Shown here in pieces: positions 21,740 to 30,233 of a stretch of 30,233 bases of DNA. The stretch is from NCBI GenBank assembly GCA_964385695.1, contig CAYLQA010000041.1, positions 1-30,233 on the forward strand, given 5' to 3'. This stretch comes from CAYLQA01 sp964385695. GTDB taxonomy: Bacteria; Desulfobacterota; Desulfobulbia; Desulfobulbales; Desulfurivibrionaceae. A model generated the notes under the pieces. It did not search any database. It saw only the letters and a list, made by a program, of their open reading frames with translations, and was not told the origin of the DNA. Every line of letters begins with the position of its first letter. The first letter of the stretch is position 1. Both the position numbers and the translations under genes were made by a program.

Positions 21740-23218
21740 ATGAACAGTATTGCTGAACTGAAAAGACGATCCGCGGAGTTGAGTGATCTCCATCATACCA
21801 TGGCGCTCCTGCAATGGGACCAGGAGGTCCGTATGCCGCGTCGGGCTGCGGCGGTGCGAGCCCAGCAGTTTGCCACCCTGAGCACAATCATCCATCAAAA
21901 AGAGGTGTCCGAGCAACTGGGGGACTTACTTGCCAAGGCCGAAGCGGGAAATGGCCATTCGGTTGAAGAGCAAGCCCTGGTTCGGGTCATGCGCCGTAGT
22001 TATGAGCAAAAGACCAAGCTGCCCGAGTCTTTTGTCGCTGAACTTGCAAAGCTCACCTCCCAGGCCCAGGTGGTGTGGACCGAGGCCCGGGAGAAGGATG
22101 ATTTTTCTCTCTTTGGTCGGGTCTTGGAAAAATTGGTGGATATGGCCCGCCAGCAAACCGAATACCTGGGCTACGAAGCTCACCCCTATGATGCCCTGCT
22201 TGATCTTTACGAAGAAGGACTGGCTACCCTTGAGCTGGAAAAGGTCTTTGCCGAAATCAAGGCCCCTCTCAGCAACATGGTTGCCGCCCTCAAGGAGAAA
22301 GGAGCCGGATTAGATTTTGCCGAGCCCTTTGCGCTGGACGCCCAGGAAAGGTTTGCCGAGCACCTTCTTAATGAGATTGGTTTTGATTTTGAGCGCGGTT
22401 GCCTGGCCCGTTCGGTCCATCCTTTTACCACCTCTTTGGGGCACCACGACAGGCGGGTAACAAATCGTTATGCGGCCCACGGCCTGGAGTTTATCTTCGG
22501 CGCCTTGCACGAGGGCGGGCATGCCCTTTATGAGCAGGGAATAGCCGATGTCTTAGCCCAGAGCCATCTTGATACCGGGGTTTCGCTTGGTATTCACGAG
22601 TCTCAGTCCCGACTGTGGGAAAACATAATCGGCAGGAGCAGAGAGTTTTGGCAGTCTTATTACCCAGCCCTGCAAAAGGCCTTTCCTGCCCAGTTTGCCC
22701 ACTGCTCAATGGATGATTTTTACAATGGCATTAATATCGTGCGGCCCGGCCTTATCCGGGTCGATGCGGACGAGGTCAGCTATAACCTGCATGTCTTGAT
22801 CCGCTTTGAGCTGGAAAAAGCGCTTATTGAAGGGAACCTGCATGTTGCCGACCTGCCTGTAGCCTGGAATGAAAAATACCGTGACCTGTTGGGGGTGGAT
22901 GTTCCCTCAGCCAGCATGGGCGTATTGCAGGATATCCACTGGTCCCACGGTAGCTTCGGCTATTTTCCAACCTACACCATCGGCAATCTGGCCTCCGCCC
23001 AGATCTGGGACCAGTACAAGCGCTTTGACCCTCAATACCAGGATACGCTGGGCAGCGGAAATTTGGGCAAGGTAAAGGCGTGGCTTACGGAGACGATTTA
23101 TGAACACGGCAGTATCTACCCGCCAACGGAGCTGCTGCACAAAATAAGCGGGGAGCCGCTCTCTGCCACCTACTTTTTGGAGTATCTGGCGGAAAAGTAT
23201 GGGGTAAAAGCCATTTAA
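21740..23218 (+). CDS. M32-family metallocarboxypeptidase (Taq carboxypeptidase type)
   Basis: A 492-residue zinc peptidase that removes C-terminal amino acids from peptides in the cytoplasm. The HEGGHALYEQ block (257-266) is the family's HExxH zinc site, and GIHESQSRLWEN (285-296) supplies the third ligand E287. SVHPFTTSLGHHDRRVTNRY and NIVRPGLIRVDADEVSYNLH are further M32 signatures. The length is normal for the family (about 500). ATG 21740 is preceded by GAGGG at good distance, favoured over TTG 21728. The downstream membrane-protein gene starts 18 bases after the stop. Confidence 0.95.
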   Translation: MNSIAELKRRSAELSDLHHTMALLQWDQEVRMPRRAAAVRAQQFATLSTIIHQKEVSEQLGDLLAKAEAGNGHSVEEQALVRVMRRSYEQKTKLPESFVAELAKLTSQAQVVWTEAREKDDFSLFGRVLEKLVDMARQQTEYLGYEAHPYDALLDLYEEGLATLELEKVFAEIKAPLSNMVAALKEKGAGLDFAEPFALDAQERFAEHLLNEIGFDFERGCLARSVHPFTTSLGHHDRRVTNRYAAHGLEFIFGALHEGGHALYEQGIADVLAQSHLDTGVSLGIHESQSRLWENIIGRSREFWQSYYPALQKAFPAQFAHCSMDDFYNGINIVRPGLIRVDADEVSYNLHVLIRFELEKALIEGNLHVADLPVAWNEKYRDLLGVDVPSASMGVLQDIHWSHGSFGYFPTYTIGNLASAQIWDQYKRFDPQYQDTLGSGNLGKVKAWLTETIYEHGSIYPPTELLHKISGEPLSATYFLEYLAEKYGVKAI

Positions 23219-23236
23219 GGCGGAGCATGAATCGAA

Positions 23237-24202
23237 ATGGAAAACGATTTTTCACTTATGCTCTGGCAAGGGCTGGGCTGGCCGTTGTTGCGACTGATAT
23301 TTTTCATGTCGTTCGGTCTGCTCTTGGCCAACTTTATCGAGGCCCTCAACTGGACCCATGCCATGGCCAGGCTTGCCGCCCCTCTTATTCGCCTGGGGAA
23401 CCTTTCTGATATCTGCGGAGCCAGTTTTTCTTTGGCGTTTTTCTCCGGGGTTTCGGGCAACACCATGCTGGCCGAGGCATACGACCAAAAAAAGATCAAT
23501 AAGCGCGAGTTGATTTTAGCCAATCTTTTCAATTCGCTACCAGCCTATTTTCTCCACCTGCCCACCCTGTTTTTTATCACCGTTTCCTTTATCAAAGGGG
23601 CGGCCTTTGTCTATGTGGGGCTTACCCTGGGCGCTGCCTTTTTACGGACCATGTGCGTGTTGGTCATGGGGCGTTTTCTCCTCCCTCAGCCAGCCGAGGG
23701 CTGTGTGACTTGCGAGCTGGAAAAGGGTGGGGTGAAAGGAATGCAGAATGCCTGGCATAAGGCATGGCAAAGGTTTGTCAAAAGGATCAGGCGTATTCTT
23801 GTCTTCACCGTTCCCATTTACATCCTCTTTTTTATTCTGAACAGGCTCGGCGTCTTTACCTGGCTTGAGCAGATGATTGCCCAGCATGTAAGCTTGCTTT
23901 TCTGGCTCCATCCCCAGAGCTTTTCCGTGGTGGTTTTTCAGCTTGGCGCCGAGTTTACCGCAGGCCTCGCCGTTGCCGGTGCCCTCCTTGAGGGAGGCAC
24001 CATGGATGTGCGCGAGATCGTTTTGGCGCTGCTGGTGGGCAATGTCCTTTCTGCGCCGGTGCGCGGCATGCGGCACCAATTTCCGTTTTACGCGGGTATC
24101 TTTACGCCGCGCCTTGCCGTGGAGCTGATTGTTTATAATCAAACTTTTAGGGTCTTGAGCCTGGTTGCGGTCGGCCTCATGTATTTTTTCCTTACTCGGT
24201 AG
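23237..24202 (+). CDS. Polytopic membrane protein, possibly nucleoside-recognition (Gate) domain family
   Basis: A 321-residue inner-membrane protein with about eight hydrophobic segments. Two similar halves can be seen: LSDICGASFSLAFFSGVSGNTMLAEAYD with FNSLPAYFLHLPTLFF in the first, and FQLGAEFTAGLAVAGALLEGG followed by LVGNVLSAPVRGMRHQFPFY in the second. The pattern of helix breaks with small residues recalls Gate/nucleoside-recognition domain proteins of anaerobes; I am not certain. A possible metal-binding pair CVTC lies in the central cytoplasmic loop (near 155). GGCGGAG is about 11 bases before the start. It is probably cotranscribed with the M32 peptidase gene. Confidence 0.7.
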   Translation: MENDFSLMLWQGLGWPLLRLIFFMSFGLLLANFIEALNWTHAMARLAAPLIRLGNLSDICGASFSLAFFSGVSGNTMLAEAYDQKKINKRELILANLFNSLPAYFLHLPTLFFITVSFIKGAAFVYVGLTLGAAFLRTMCVLVMGRFLLPQPAEGCVTCELEKGGVKGMQNAWHKAWQRFVKRIRRILVFTVPIYILFFILNRLGVFTWLEQMIAQHVSLLFWLHPQSFSVVVFQLGAEFTAGLAVAGALLEGGTMDVREIVLALLVGNVLSAPVRGMRHQFPFYAGIFTPRLAVELIVYNQTFRVLSLVAVGLMYFFLTR

Positions 24203-24388
24203 GTTTCTTTAGCAGCGATGTCCGGTCGTGGTTATAGTGGATAGAAGCAACTTGAGAAATCTCCTTGCACGGGACACTGAGATGGTCAAAAATAATAGTT
24301 ATGGGTTTTGTCCGAAGTTCGATGTGTTTATATGCCGGCTGAGCAAGGCTGTGCGTAGATTTTTTACTTACATGGAAAAGCGTATCCT

Positions 24389-26524
24389 ATGTTGATTGTT
24401 TCCCGGTGGATCTTGTCGGTTGTCCTGATCCTTCTATTTTTGTTTGCCCCAACAGAGGGCTTGGCAACTGCCAAGTCCACTTTCCCGGCCGCGGATTGTA
24501 TCGAGCCCAATGTAAAGTTTTGGACCGACATCTATTCAAAATACCCTTCCTCCCAAGGACTGGTGCATGATAACCGCGATCTGTCCGTGATCTATGAAGC
24601 GCTCAAGCTCGAGGATACCTGGCTGCCCAAGGCCAGGAAGAGAAATCGCAAGAAGATCAAGCAGGTTAAGAAAAAATACCAAAAGATTCTCAGCCGCCTC
24701 GCCAAGGGAGTTCCTGCCAAAACCCCGCAGGAACATAGGGTGGTAGCGCTTTTCGGCCCTTTGGCCACGGCAAAAACATATCTTGAGGCCAAAGAAAACA
24801 TCCGCTTCCAGCTCGGCCAGCGTGATATTTTTCGCCAGGGCATCATCCGGTCCGGGGCCTATCTTGCTGAAATCAAAAAGATCTTACGGAGTTATGGGGT
24901 GCCGCAGGACCTCGCCTATCTGCCCCATGTGGAATCCTCCTTCAACTACAAGGCATACAGCAAATTCGGTGCTTCCGGGATCTGGCAGTTTACCCGCTCC
25001 ACGGGCAAGAGATTTTTGAACGTGGGCTATGCCCTGGACGAGCGGCGTGATCCTATTTTGGCAGCCCACGCAGCTGCGAAATTGCTCAAATACAATTATG
25101 AAAAACTGGGCAACTGGCCCATGGCCATTACCGCATACAACCATGGCTTAAACGGCATGTTGCGGGCAAAGAACCAAAAAGGCACTTACAGTAAAATATT
25201 CCAGGAATACAACGGCAGCCTTTTTCGTTTTGCCTCCAGGAATTTTTATTCCGAGTTTCTTGCGGCGCGCAAGGTGGCAAAGAACCACAGTAAGTATTTC
25301 GGCTACCTTCATCTCGATCCTCCCATTCGCACGCGTAAGATCAAACTCAGCGGTTATGCCCCCATTGACGATCTGGTGGATTACCTGAAGATGAACATGG
25401 CGGAGTTTCGCGAAATGAATCCCGCAATCAGGGAGCCGGTATACAGTGGTCAGAAATACATCCCTAAAGGCTATGCGGTGCGGCTGCCGGAGAACAGCGC
25501 CGTGTTGAGCCTGGCTGCAAAAATTCCCGGCTCACTTTATAAGAGCAAACAGAAACGGAGCAGTTTTTACCTGGTGCGGCGCGGAGACACGGCCAGCGGG
25601 ATTGCCCGGCGGCATAAGATAAAATTGAAGGATCTCATCCTGGCCAATCAACTCAATAGAAGGGCCACCATTTATATCGGGCAGAACCTGCGCATCCCCA
25701 AACCGGGTGAAAGGGTCGTGAGATTGGCTTCTGTTTCAAAGAAAAAGGTGAAAACGCCACAACCCATACCCGCACCAGTGATAGCCGACAAAAAACATCC
25801 ACCGGCGCCTCAACCCCTTGTAGTTGCCAAGGGGCCGCAAGTGGTCAAACAGGATGTCCCTGCTGAAGTGGAGCAACCTCAAGCTCCACCACTGCGCTTG
25901 GCTCTGGCCAAGGTCCATGGCCCGCTGCCCTCTTTGAAACTGAATGAGGGGGAGAGCGAAGTTGTGGATGAAAACCAGGACAGAATTCCCCTTGTCAGCA
26001 CACATCGGCTTGGTGAGAGTCCGGCCAGAGAGGAAGGCAGCGATGCTGTTGCCCAAATCAACCAGGCCGTGGTTATGGGGCATCTTTCGGTGGAAAAGAT
26101 TATCAAGAAAAAAGGCAAGCTCTTTGGTGTGATCAGGGTTGAGGCCGAGGAAACCCTGGGCCATTATGCCGACTGGCTGGGGGTACGGGCCTGGGATATA
26201 CGCCGGATAAACAATTATCGCTACGGCCGCGCCATTCATGTCGATCAATCTTTGACCATTCCCCTGGCCAAGGTGGGCAAGGACCGCTTTGAAGAGTTAC
26301 GGTATGAGTACCACAAGGAGATGGAGGAGGATTTCTTTGCCGCCTATAGGGTGGAGGGCCTTCGCCACTATACCATCAAGCAGGGGGACAATATCTGGTC
26401 CCTGTGCCGCAACGAGCTTGATTTGCCCTTTTGGCTCATTAAAAAGTACAACAGCGAACTGGACTTCGGCAATCTCAAGCCGAAGCAGCGTTTGCTGGTT
26501 CCTGTCGTTGAAACATTATCCTAA
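24389..26524 (+). CDS. mltD: MltD-like membrane-bound lytic murein transglycosylase with LysM repeats
   Basis: A 711-residue envelope enzyme cleaving the glycan strands of peptidoglycan. A signal peptide (about 1-27) has no clear lipobox. The SLT domain (about 160-290) shows catalytic E182 in PHVESSFNYKAYSKFGASGIWQF-type context, then ITAYNHGLNGM. A LysM domain is at 393-438 (YLVRRGDT...GQNLRIP), a degenerate one at about 318-366, and more LysM-like units at 583-626 and 660-707 after a proline-rich linker (455-505). E. coli MltD has 452 residues, so this protein has an extra C-terminal third. The upstream 186 bases hold nothing I recognise, and the ribosome-binding site is weak. Confidence 0.9.
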   Translation: MLIVSRWILSVVLILLFLFAPTEGLATAKSTFPAADCIEPNVKFWTDIYSKYPSSQGLVHDNRDLSVIYEALKLEDTWLPKARKRNRKKIKQVKKKYQKILSRLAKGVPAKTPQEHRVVALFGPLATAKTYLEAKENIRFQLGQRDIFRQGIIRSGAYLAEIKKILRSYGVPQDLAYLPHVESSFNYKAYSKFGASGIWQFTRSTGKRFLNVGYALDERRDPILAAHAAAKLLKYNYEKLGNWPMAITAYNHGLNGMLRAKNQKGTYSKIFQEYNGSLFRFASRNFYSEFLAARKVAKNHSKYFGYLHLDPPIRTRKIKLSGYAPIDDLVDYLKMNMAEFREMNPAIREPVYSGQKYIPKGYAVRLPENSAVLSLAAKIPGSLYKSKQKRSSFYLVRRGDTASGIARRHKIKLKDLILANQLNRRATIYIGQNLRIPKPGERVVRLASVSKKKVKTPQPIPAPVIADKKHPPAPQPLVVAKGPQVVKQDVPAEVEQPQAPPLRLALAKVHGPLPSLKLNEGESEVVDENQDRIPLVSTHRLGESPAREEGSDAVAQINQAVVMGHLSVEKIIKKKGKLFGVIRVEAEETLGHYADWLGVRAWDIRRINNYRYGRAIHVDQSLTIPLAKVGKDRFEELRYEYHKEMEEDFFAAYRVEGLRHYTIKQGDNIWSLCRNELDLPFWLIKKYNSELDFGNLKPKQRLLVPVVETLS

Positions 26525-26525
26525 A

Positions 26526-26595
26526 CCGTAAACGATAACATGATACGACATCTGCTTCGTCAGAGGCATCTATCGCATACAGTTAACGTTTACGG
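26526..26595. repeat. 70-bp imperfect inverted repeat
   Basis: Two 30-base arms (26526-26555 and 26566-26595) match at about 22 positions, beginning with nine perfect pairs CCGTAAACG/CGTTTACGG, around a ten-base loop. It starts three bases after the mltD stop. No T run follows directly, so it is not a typical terminator; it may be a repetitive or cruciform element. Confidence 0.6.
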
Positions 26596-26672
26596 GTTGG
26601 TTTATCGCTCTGTTTTTTCTTCCCTTTTGACCAGTTGCAGTTAGATGACTCTCATTTCATTTGGAAAATAAT

Positions 26673-29318
26673 ATGACCACCCATGACCCTGTGTATTTAA
26701 AAGACTATCGTCCGCCGCCTTATCGTATCACCACTGTGAAGCTTGTTTTCGATCTGTTTGAAGATAAGGCCTTGGTCCGTTCACGCCTTGAGATAGTTAG
26801 AAATGAGCACAGTTCAGAAAAAGACGCCCCGTTGTTTTTACATGGCCAGGAACTCAAGCTGCTTTCTCTGACAATGGATGGCCGTGCGCTTGGGCCAAGT
26901 GAGTTCAGCATCAATGAGCAGGGGCTGACCGTGCACCATGGGGCGGATTCTTTTGCTCTTGAAATCGAGACCGAGATCCACCCTGAGGCCAACACCGCCC
27001 TTGAGGGGTTGTATCGCTCCAGCGGCAACTTCTGCACCCAGTGCGAGGCAGAGGGCTTTCGCAAGATCACCTATTACCAGGATCGGCCCGATGTGCTGGC
27101 AAGCTTTCAGGTTACCATCCAGGCGGATCGCGAGAAATATCCGGTCCTTTTGGCTAACGGCAATCTGGTCAAGAGCGGTGAGCTGGCAGGCAACAGGCAT
27201 TATGCCCAGTGGCAGGACCCCTTTCCCAAGCCATCCTACCTCTTTGCCTTGGTAGCGGGAGATCTTGTTAAAATTGAGGACTTCTTCACCACCGCCTCAG
27301 GCCGTAAAGTGGCTTTGCAAATCTACGTGCAGGAGCATAATCGGGACAGGTGCGATCATGCCATGGCCTCGCTTATCAAGGCCATGCGTTGGGATGAGGA
27401 GACCTTTGGTCTGGAATATGATCTTGATCAGTACATGATTGTGGCCGTGGATGATTTCAACATGGGGGCCATGGAGAATAAGGGCCTCAATGTCTTTAAC
27501 TCCAAGTTTGTTTTGGCAAAGGCCCAGACCGCCACGGACAGCGATTACGAGTACATAGAGGCGGTGATCGCCCATGAATACTTTCATAACTGGACCGGCA
27601 ACCGCGTCACCTGCCGGGATTGGTTCCAACTCAGCCTTAAGGAAGGGCTTACCGTGTTCCGTGATCAGCAGTTTACCGCGGATATGATCTCCGCCCCGGT
27701 TAAGCGTATCCAGGATGTCCGGGTGCTGCGTAATGTGCAGTTCCCGGAAGATAACGGCCCCATGGCGCATCCGGTCCGACCGGACTCCTATATCGAGATC
27801 AATAATTTTTATACGGTCACCGTGTATGAGAAGGGAGCGGAGGTGATCCGCATGCTTCATACCCTTTTGGGTCGGGAGGCCTTCGTAAAAGGGGTACAAA
27901 GGTATCTTGAGCAGTTCGACGGCCAGGCCGCCACCTGCGATGATTTTGTCGCCATGATGGAAGAGGTCTCTAGCCGCGATCTGGGCCAATTTAAGAACTG
28001 GTATACCCAGGCCGGGACACCGCGGCTTACTGTCAAGACAGAGTACGACAGCCAGGCTGGGCAATTTATTCTGCACATCAGTCAGCAGCAATTGTCCACT
28101 CCCGGGCAAAAAATAAAGGAACCCGCCCATATCCCTCTGGCCTTGGCATTGTTTACGCAAGAGGGCGACAGACTCCCCCTCAAGCAGTCTGGTGAGCCGG
28201 GGGAACCATCTGAGTTGATCGTGGATGTGAAAAAGGAGCAGGAGCGTCTTGTCTTTGAGGAGGTTTCTGCTCGTCCCGTCCCGTCGCTTCTGCGTAATTT
28301 CTCCGCCCCGGTCAACCTGGAATTGGATTATTCCGATGAGGAACTGTATTTTCTCATGGCCCATGATGATGATCCCTTTAACCGCTGGGAGGCCGGGCAA
28401 CGGTTGGGCGTGAGGATCTGCCTGAAGCTGGTTGAGGAGTATAACCAGGATCGTTCTTTGGCAGTCCCTGCACCCTTTCGGGATGCCTTTCAGAAGAGTT
28501 TGCTGGATGAGACCATCACGGACAAGGCATGGCTTGCCCTCTATCTGACCCTGCCATCGGAGGAGTACCTGGGAGAGCAGATGGATGTCGTGGATGTGGA
28601 GGCGATCCATGCGGTACGCAAGTTTGTCCGCCGGCAGCTTGCCGCTGATTTGCAAGGGAGTTGGCAGGCTGTTTATGAAAAGAACAAGACCCCGGGCCCA
28701 TACCGCTATGATCCGCAAATCGCCGGGGCACGAGGGCTGAAGAACCTGAGCCTTTCGTATCTCATGAGCCTGGAGGATGATGCCTCCTGTGCAATGGCTG
28801 TTGAGCAGTTTACCTCAACGGATAATATGACGGATCAGCAGGCTGCCTTTGTCTGCCTGGCCCACTCCCAACGAGCGGAAAGGGAGCAGGTTATAGACGA
28901 GTTTTACTCGAAGTGGCAGGAGGACAGCCTGGTCCTTGACAAGTGGCTTTCCATTCAGGCCACCGCCCCTCAGCCTTCCGCCCTGGCAAGGGTGCGAGAA
29001 TTATTAAGCCATCCCTGTTTCAGTATCAAGAACCCCAATAAGGTGCGGGCTTTGATTGGCAGCTTTGTTGGGGGCAACCCCACCTGTTTTCATGAAAAAA
29101 GCGGCAGCGGCTATGACTTTTTAGTGGAGCAGATTCTGGAGCTAGACCCGATAAATTCGCAGATTGCCGCGCGCCTGGCCGGGCGGATGAGTCGCTGGCA
29201 CAGGTATGATGCGCACAGGCAAAAGTCCATGCGCAACGGGCTTGAAAGGATTCTCGCTGCCCAAAAATTATCAAAGGATGTCTTTGAGGTTGCCTCGAAA
29301 AGCCTGTCTGGCTCCTAA
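26673..29318 (+). CDS. pepN: Aminopeptidase N (M1 family)
   Basis: A zinc aminopeptidase of 881 residues, close to the usual 870 of proteobacterial PepN, acting in the cytoplasm on peptide N-termini. The exopeptidase motif GAMEN is at 265-269. The zinc site HEYFH (301-305) is followed by NWTGNRVTCRDWFQLSLKEGLTVFRDQQF, in which E324 is the third ligand. The tyrosine region EKGAEVIRMLHTLLG and the long helical C-terminal domain are intact. ATG 26673 is preferred to the TTG at 26661; only a weak GGA lies upstream. It converges on the response-regulator gene with a 12-base gap and no visible terminator. Confidence 0.96.
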   Translation: MTTHDPVYLKDYRPPPYRITTVKLVFDLFEDKALVRSRLEIVRNEHSSEKDAPLFLHGQELKLLSLTMDGRALGPSEFSINEQGLTVHHGADSFALEIETEIHPEANTALEGLYRSSGNFCTQCEAEGFRKITYYQDRPDVLASFQVTIQADREKYPVLLANGNLVKSGELAGNRHYAQWQDPFPKPSYLFALVAGDLVKIEDFFTTASGRKVALQIYVQEHNRDRCDHAMASLIKAMRWDEETFGLEYDLDQYMIVAVDDFNMGAMENKGLNVFNSKFVLAKAQTATDSDYEYIEAVIAHEYFHNWTGNRVTCRDWFQLSLKEGLTVFRDQQFTADMISAPVKRIQDVRVLRNVQFPEDNGPMAHPVRPDSYIEINNFYTVTVYEKGAEVIRMLHTLLGREAFVKGVQRYLEQFDGQAATCDDFVAMMEEVSSRDLGQFKNWYTQAGTPRLTVKTEYDSQAGQFILHISQQQLSTPGQKIKEPAHIPLALALFTQEGDRLPLKQSGEPGEPSELIVDVKKEQERLVFEEVSARPVPSLLRNFSAPVNLELDYSDEELYFLMAHDDDPFNRWEAGQRLGVRICLKLVEEYNQDRSLAVPAPFRDAFQKSLLDETITDKAWLALYLTLPSEEYLGEQMDVVDVEAIHAVRKFVRRQLAADLQGSWQAVYEKNKTPGPYRYDPQIAGARGLKNLSLSYLMSLEDDASCAMAVEQFTSTDNMTDQQAAFVCLAHSQRAEREQVIDEFYSKWQEDSLVLDKWLSIQATAPQPSALARVRELLSHPCFSIKNPNKVRALIGSFVGGNPTCFHEKSGSGYDFLVEQILELDPINSQIAARLAGRMSRWHRYDAHRQKSMRNGLERILAAQKLSKDVFEVASKSLSGS

Positions 29319-29330
29319 GGGGGATGTTGT

Positions 29331-30173
29331 TCAGTCGCCGTGGCGAAGTTTTGCCAGGGTTTCTTGGATGTGGAAGGTAAAGGCCTCGGGCGTTTCCTGT
29401 GCCGGGATAAACTCCTCGGCCACTACAGAGCAGGTGACCTCGAGTTCATGCCCTGCAAAGTGGAGGGCGTGTTCCTGGTTGATATGCACCTGCAGTTTTT
29501 CGCCAATGGCTGCGGCCTCTGCTTTTTTTCTGCAGGGCAGCATGATAATGAATTGCCCGTTGCCTAAATGGCAGGAGGAGTCCGCTTCATGCAACGACTC
29601 GGAAATAAGCGGGCCCAGGCTTTCTATGATAAGGTCCCCGGCCAGGGAACCGTAATCTTCCTTGAACTGGGCAAAACTATCCACCACGAGAAGAAGCAGT
29701 GAAAACTTGCCGCCGAATGTTGTCACCCGGGCAAGCTCTTTTTGCATAATAAAGCCGCAGTGCAGGTCGTTAAAGTGGCCGGTCTGTTCATCCCAAATGT
29801 TGCGGCACTCCATCTGTTGAAACTCCCATACTTTGAGCAGGTTTTTTACCCGGGCTATGAGCTCTTCTCTGTGATAGGGCTTGGTGAGATAGTCGTTGGC
29901 GCCAAAGCGGAGGGCCATAACGGTCTCCTCCCTGGTGTCGTTACCGGTCAGCATCAAAAACGGCACCTTGTTTAAGGCCGGATTCTGGCGGATGAAGGTG
30001 AGCAGCTCAAAGCCGTCCATCTCCGGCATGAGCCAGTCCGAGACAACCATGCTGATCTCCCTGTCTTCTTCCAGGATATGTAATGCTTCCTTGCCGTTTT
30101 CTGCTGAGACATGATCGTAACCCGCCTGGTCCATCTGGTCCTCAAGTGCGCGCAGGACCGATGGAGAGTCTTC
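29331..30173 (-). CDS. Response regulator: receiver plus degenerate GGDEF domain, 5' end broken
   Basis: Residues are numbered from the first ATG at 30134. The receiver has phosphoacceptor D33 in VSDWLMPEMDG, T63 and K85. Homology begins earlier, at 30173, with EDSPSVLRALEDQ, which holds the acidic residues, but no start codon is available there and a stop lies in frame at 30195-30197. The second domain (about 110-255) keeps a GGDEF fold outline (DEQTGHFN, LLLVVDSF) but has GNGQF (191-195) instead of GG(D/E)EF, so it is unlikely to make c-di-GMP. The sequence beyond 30178 is an exact copy of 55 internal bases. The true gene probably starts a few codons before 30173 in sequence missing here. 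Confidence 0.85.
   Translation of the reverse strand, partial: EDSPSVLRALEDQMDQAGYDHVSAENGKEALHILEEDREISMVVSDWLMPEMDGFELLTFIRQNPALNKVPFLMLTGNDTREETVMALRFGANDYLTKPYHREELIARVKNLLKVWEFQQMECRNIWDEQTGHFNDLHCGFIMQKELARVTTFGGKFSLLLLVVDSFAQFKEDYGSLAGDLIIESLGPLISESLHEADSSCHLGNGQFIIMLPCRKKAEAAAIGEKLQVHINQEHALHFAGHELEVTCSVVAEEFIPAQETPEAFTFHIQETLAKLRHGD
29925..29979. repeat. 55-bp direct repeat, internal copy
   Basis: These bases encode NKVPFLMLTGNDTREE of the receiver domain in frame. The same 55 bases recur without mismatch at 30179-30233. Confidence 0.95.
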
Positions 30174-30178
30174 TCGCC

Positions 30179-30233
30179 CTCCTCCCTGGTGTCGTTACCG
30201 GTCAGCATCAAAAACGGCACCTTGTTTAAGGCC
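30179..30233. repeat. 55-bp direct repeat, terminal copy
   Basis: An exact copy of 29925-29979 that ends at the last base of the window. In the reading frame of the adjacent regulator it contains a stop codon. Probably an assembly-graph overlap at a contig end. Confidence 0.95.

Noticed and set aside
24203..24388. Possible tRNA or riboswitch upstream of mltD
   Set aside because: No cloverleaf or known riboswitch core could be traced in these 186 bases.
26526..26595. Rho-independent terminator or integron attC site
   Set aside because: No T run follows the stem directly, and the ends do not fit the RYYYAAC/GTTRRRY core sites of attC.
27297..28718. 473-codon minus-strand frame inside pepN
   Set aside because: The frame lies wholly opposite a complete aminopeptidase N. 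It is a by-product of codon bias and has no recognisable domain.

Overview
The window looks like a chromosomal segment from a Desulfobacterota (deltaproteobacterial) anaerobe, probably near the Desulfobulbales. This placement is an inference from gene content. The signs are a small stand-alone siroheme/4Fe-4S sulfite reductase, monoheme c-type cytochromes, a radical SAM/ferredoxin pair, a PleD-like diguanylate cyclase and a bacterial TraB protein. No phage, transposase, CRISPR, rRNA or tRNA gene is visible. Coding density is high and no gene-free stretch exceeds 300 bases.

Layout. 1-1.0 kb: the start of a YcaO-like gene and dgkA, both minus. 1.0-3.6 kb: a cupin-like gene (plus) converging on a minus-strand operon of lipoprotein cytochrome, radical SAM protein and 2Fe-2S ferredoxin. 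3.8-6.9 kb: a small unknown protein, the sulfite reductase, a flagellin, a DUF1992 protein with a sigma-28-like promoter, and a small lipoprotein. 7.0-17.2 kb: a long minus-strand run, read as sensor histidine kinase > acyl-CoA synthetase > FadL porin > TraB > YhbY > isocitrate lyase/PEP mutase-family enzyme > CmoA > CmoB. Gaps in it are short except for an 84-bp gap filled by a heptanucleotide-repeat element. 17.3-19.2 kb: a TetR cassette with two identical 14-bp operators, one before tetR and one before a secreted DUF1566 protein, followed by a monoheme cytochrome. 19.2-24.2 kb: a Nudix hydrolase (minus), then REC-GGDEF regulator, TauE/SafE permease, M32 carboxypeptidase and a polytopic membrane protein (plus). 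24.4-29.3 kb: an MltD-like LysM transglycosylase and aminopeptidase N, separated by a 70-bp imperfect inverted repeat. 29.3-30.2 kb: a response regulator with a degenerate GGDEF domain whose 5' end is broken at the window edge.

Functional themes are fatty-acid uptake and activation under a 7TM-DISM sensor kinase, wobble-uridine modification of tRNA (CmoA/CmoB), c-di-GMP and two-component signalling, peptide turnover, and small periplasmic electron carriers. The most notable non-coding signals are four. A 19-bp palindromic motif occurs twice, each time just upstream of a promoter-like sequence (408-426 and 18574-18592). The TetR operator is exactly duplicated. The heptamer element lies at 9602-9681. 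An exact 55-bp repeat ends on the last base of the window and looks like an assembly-graph edge.
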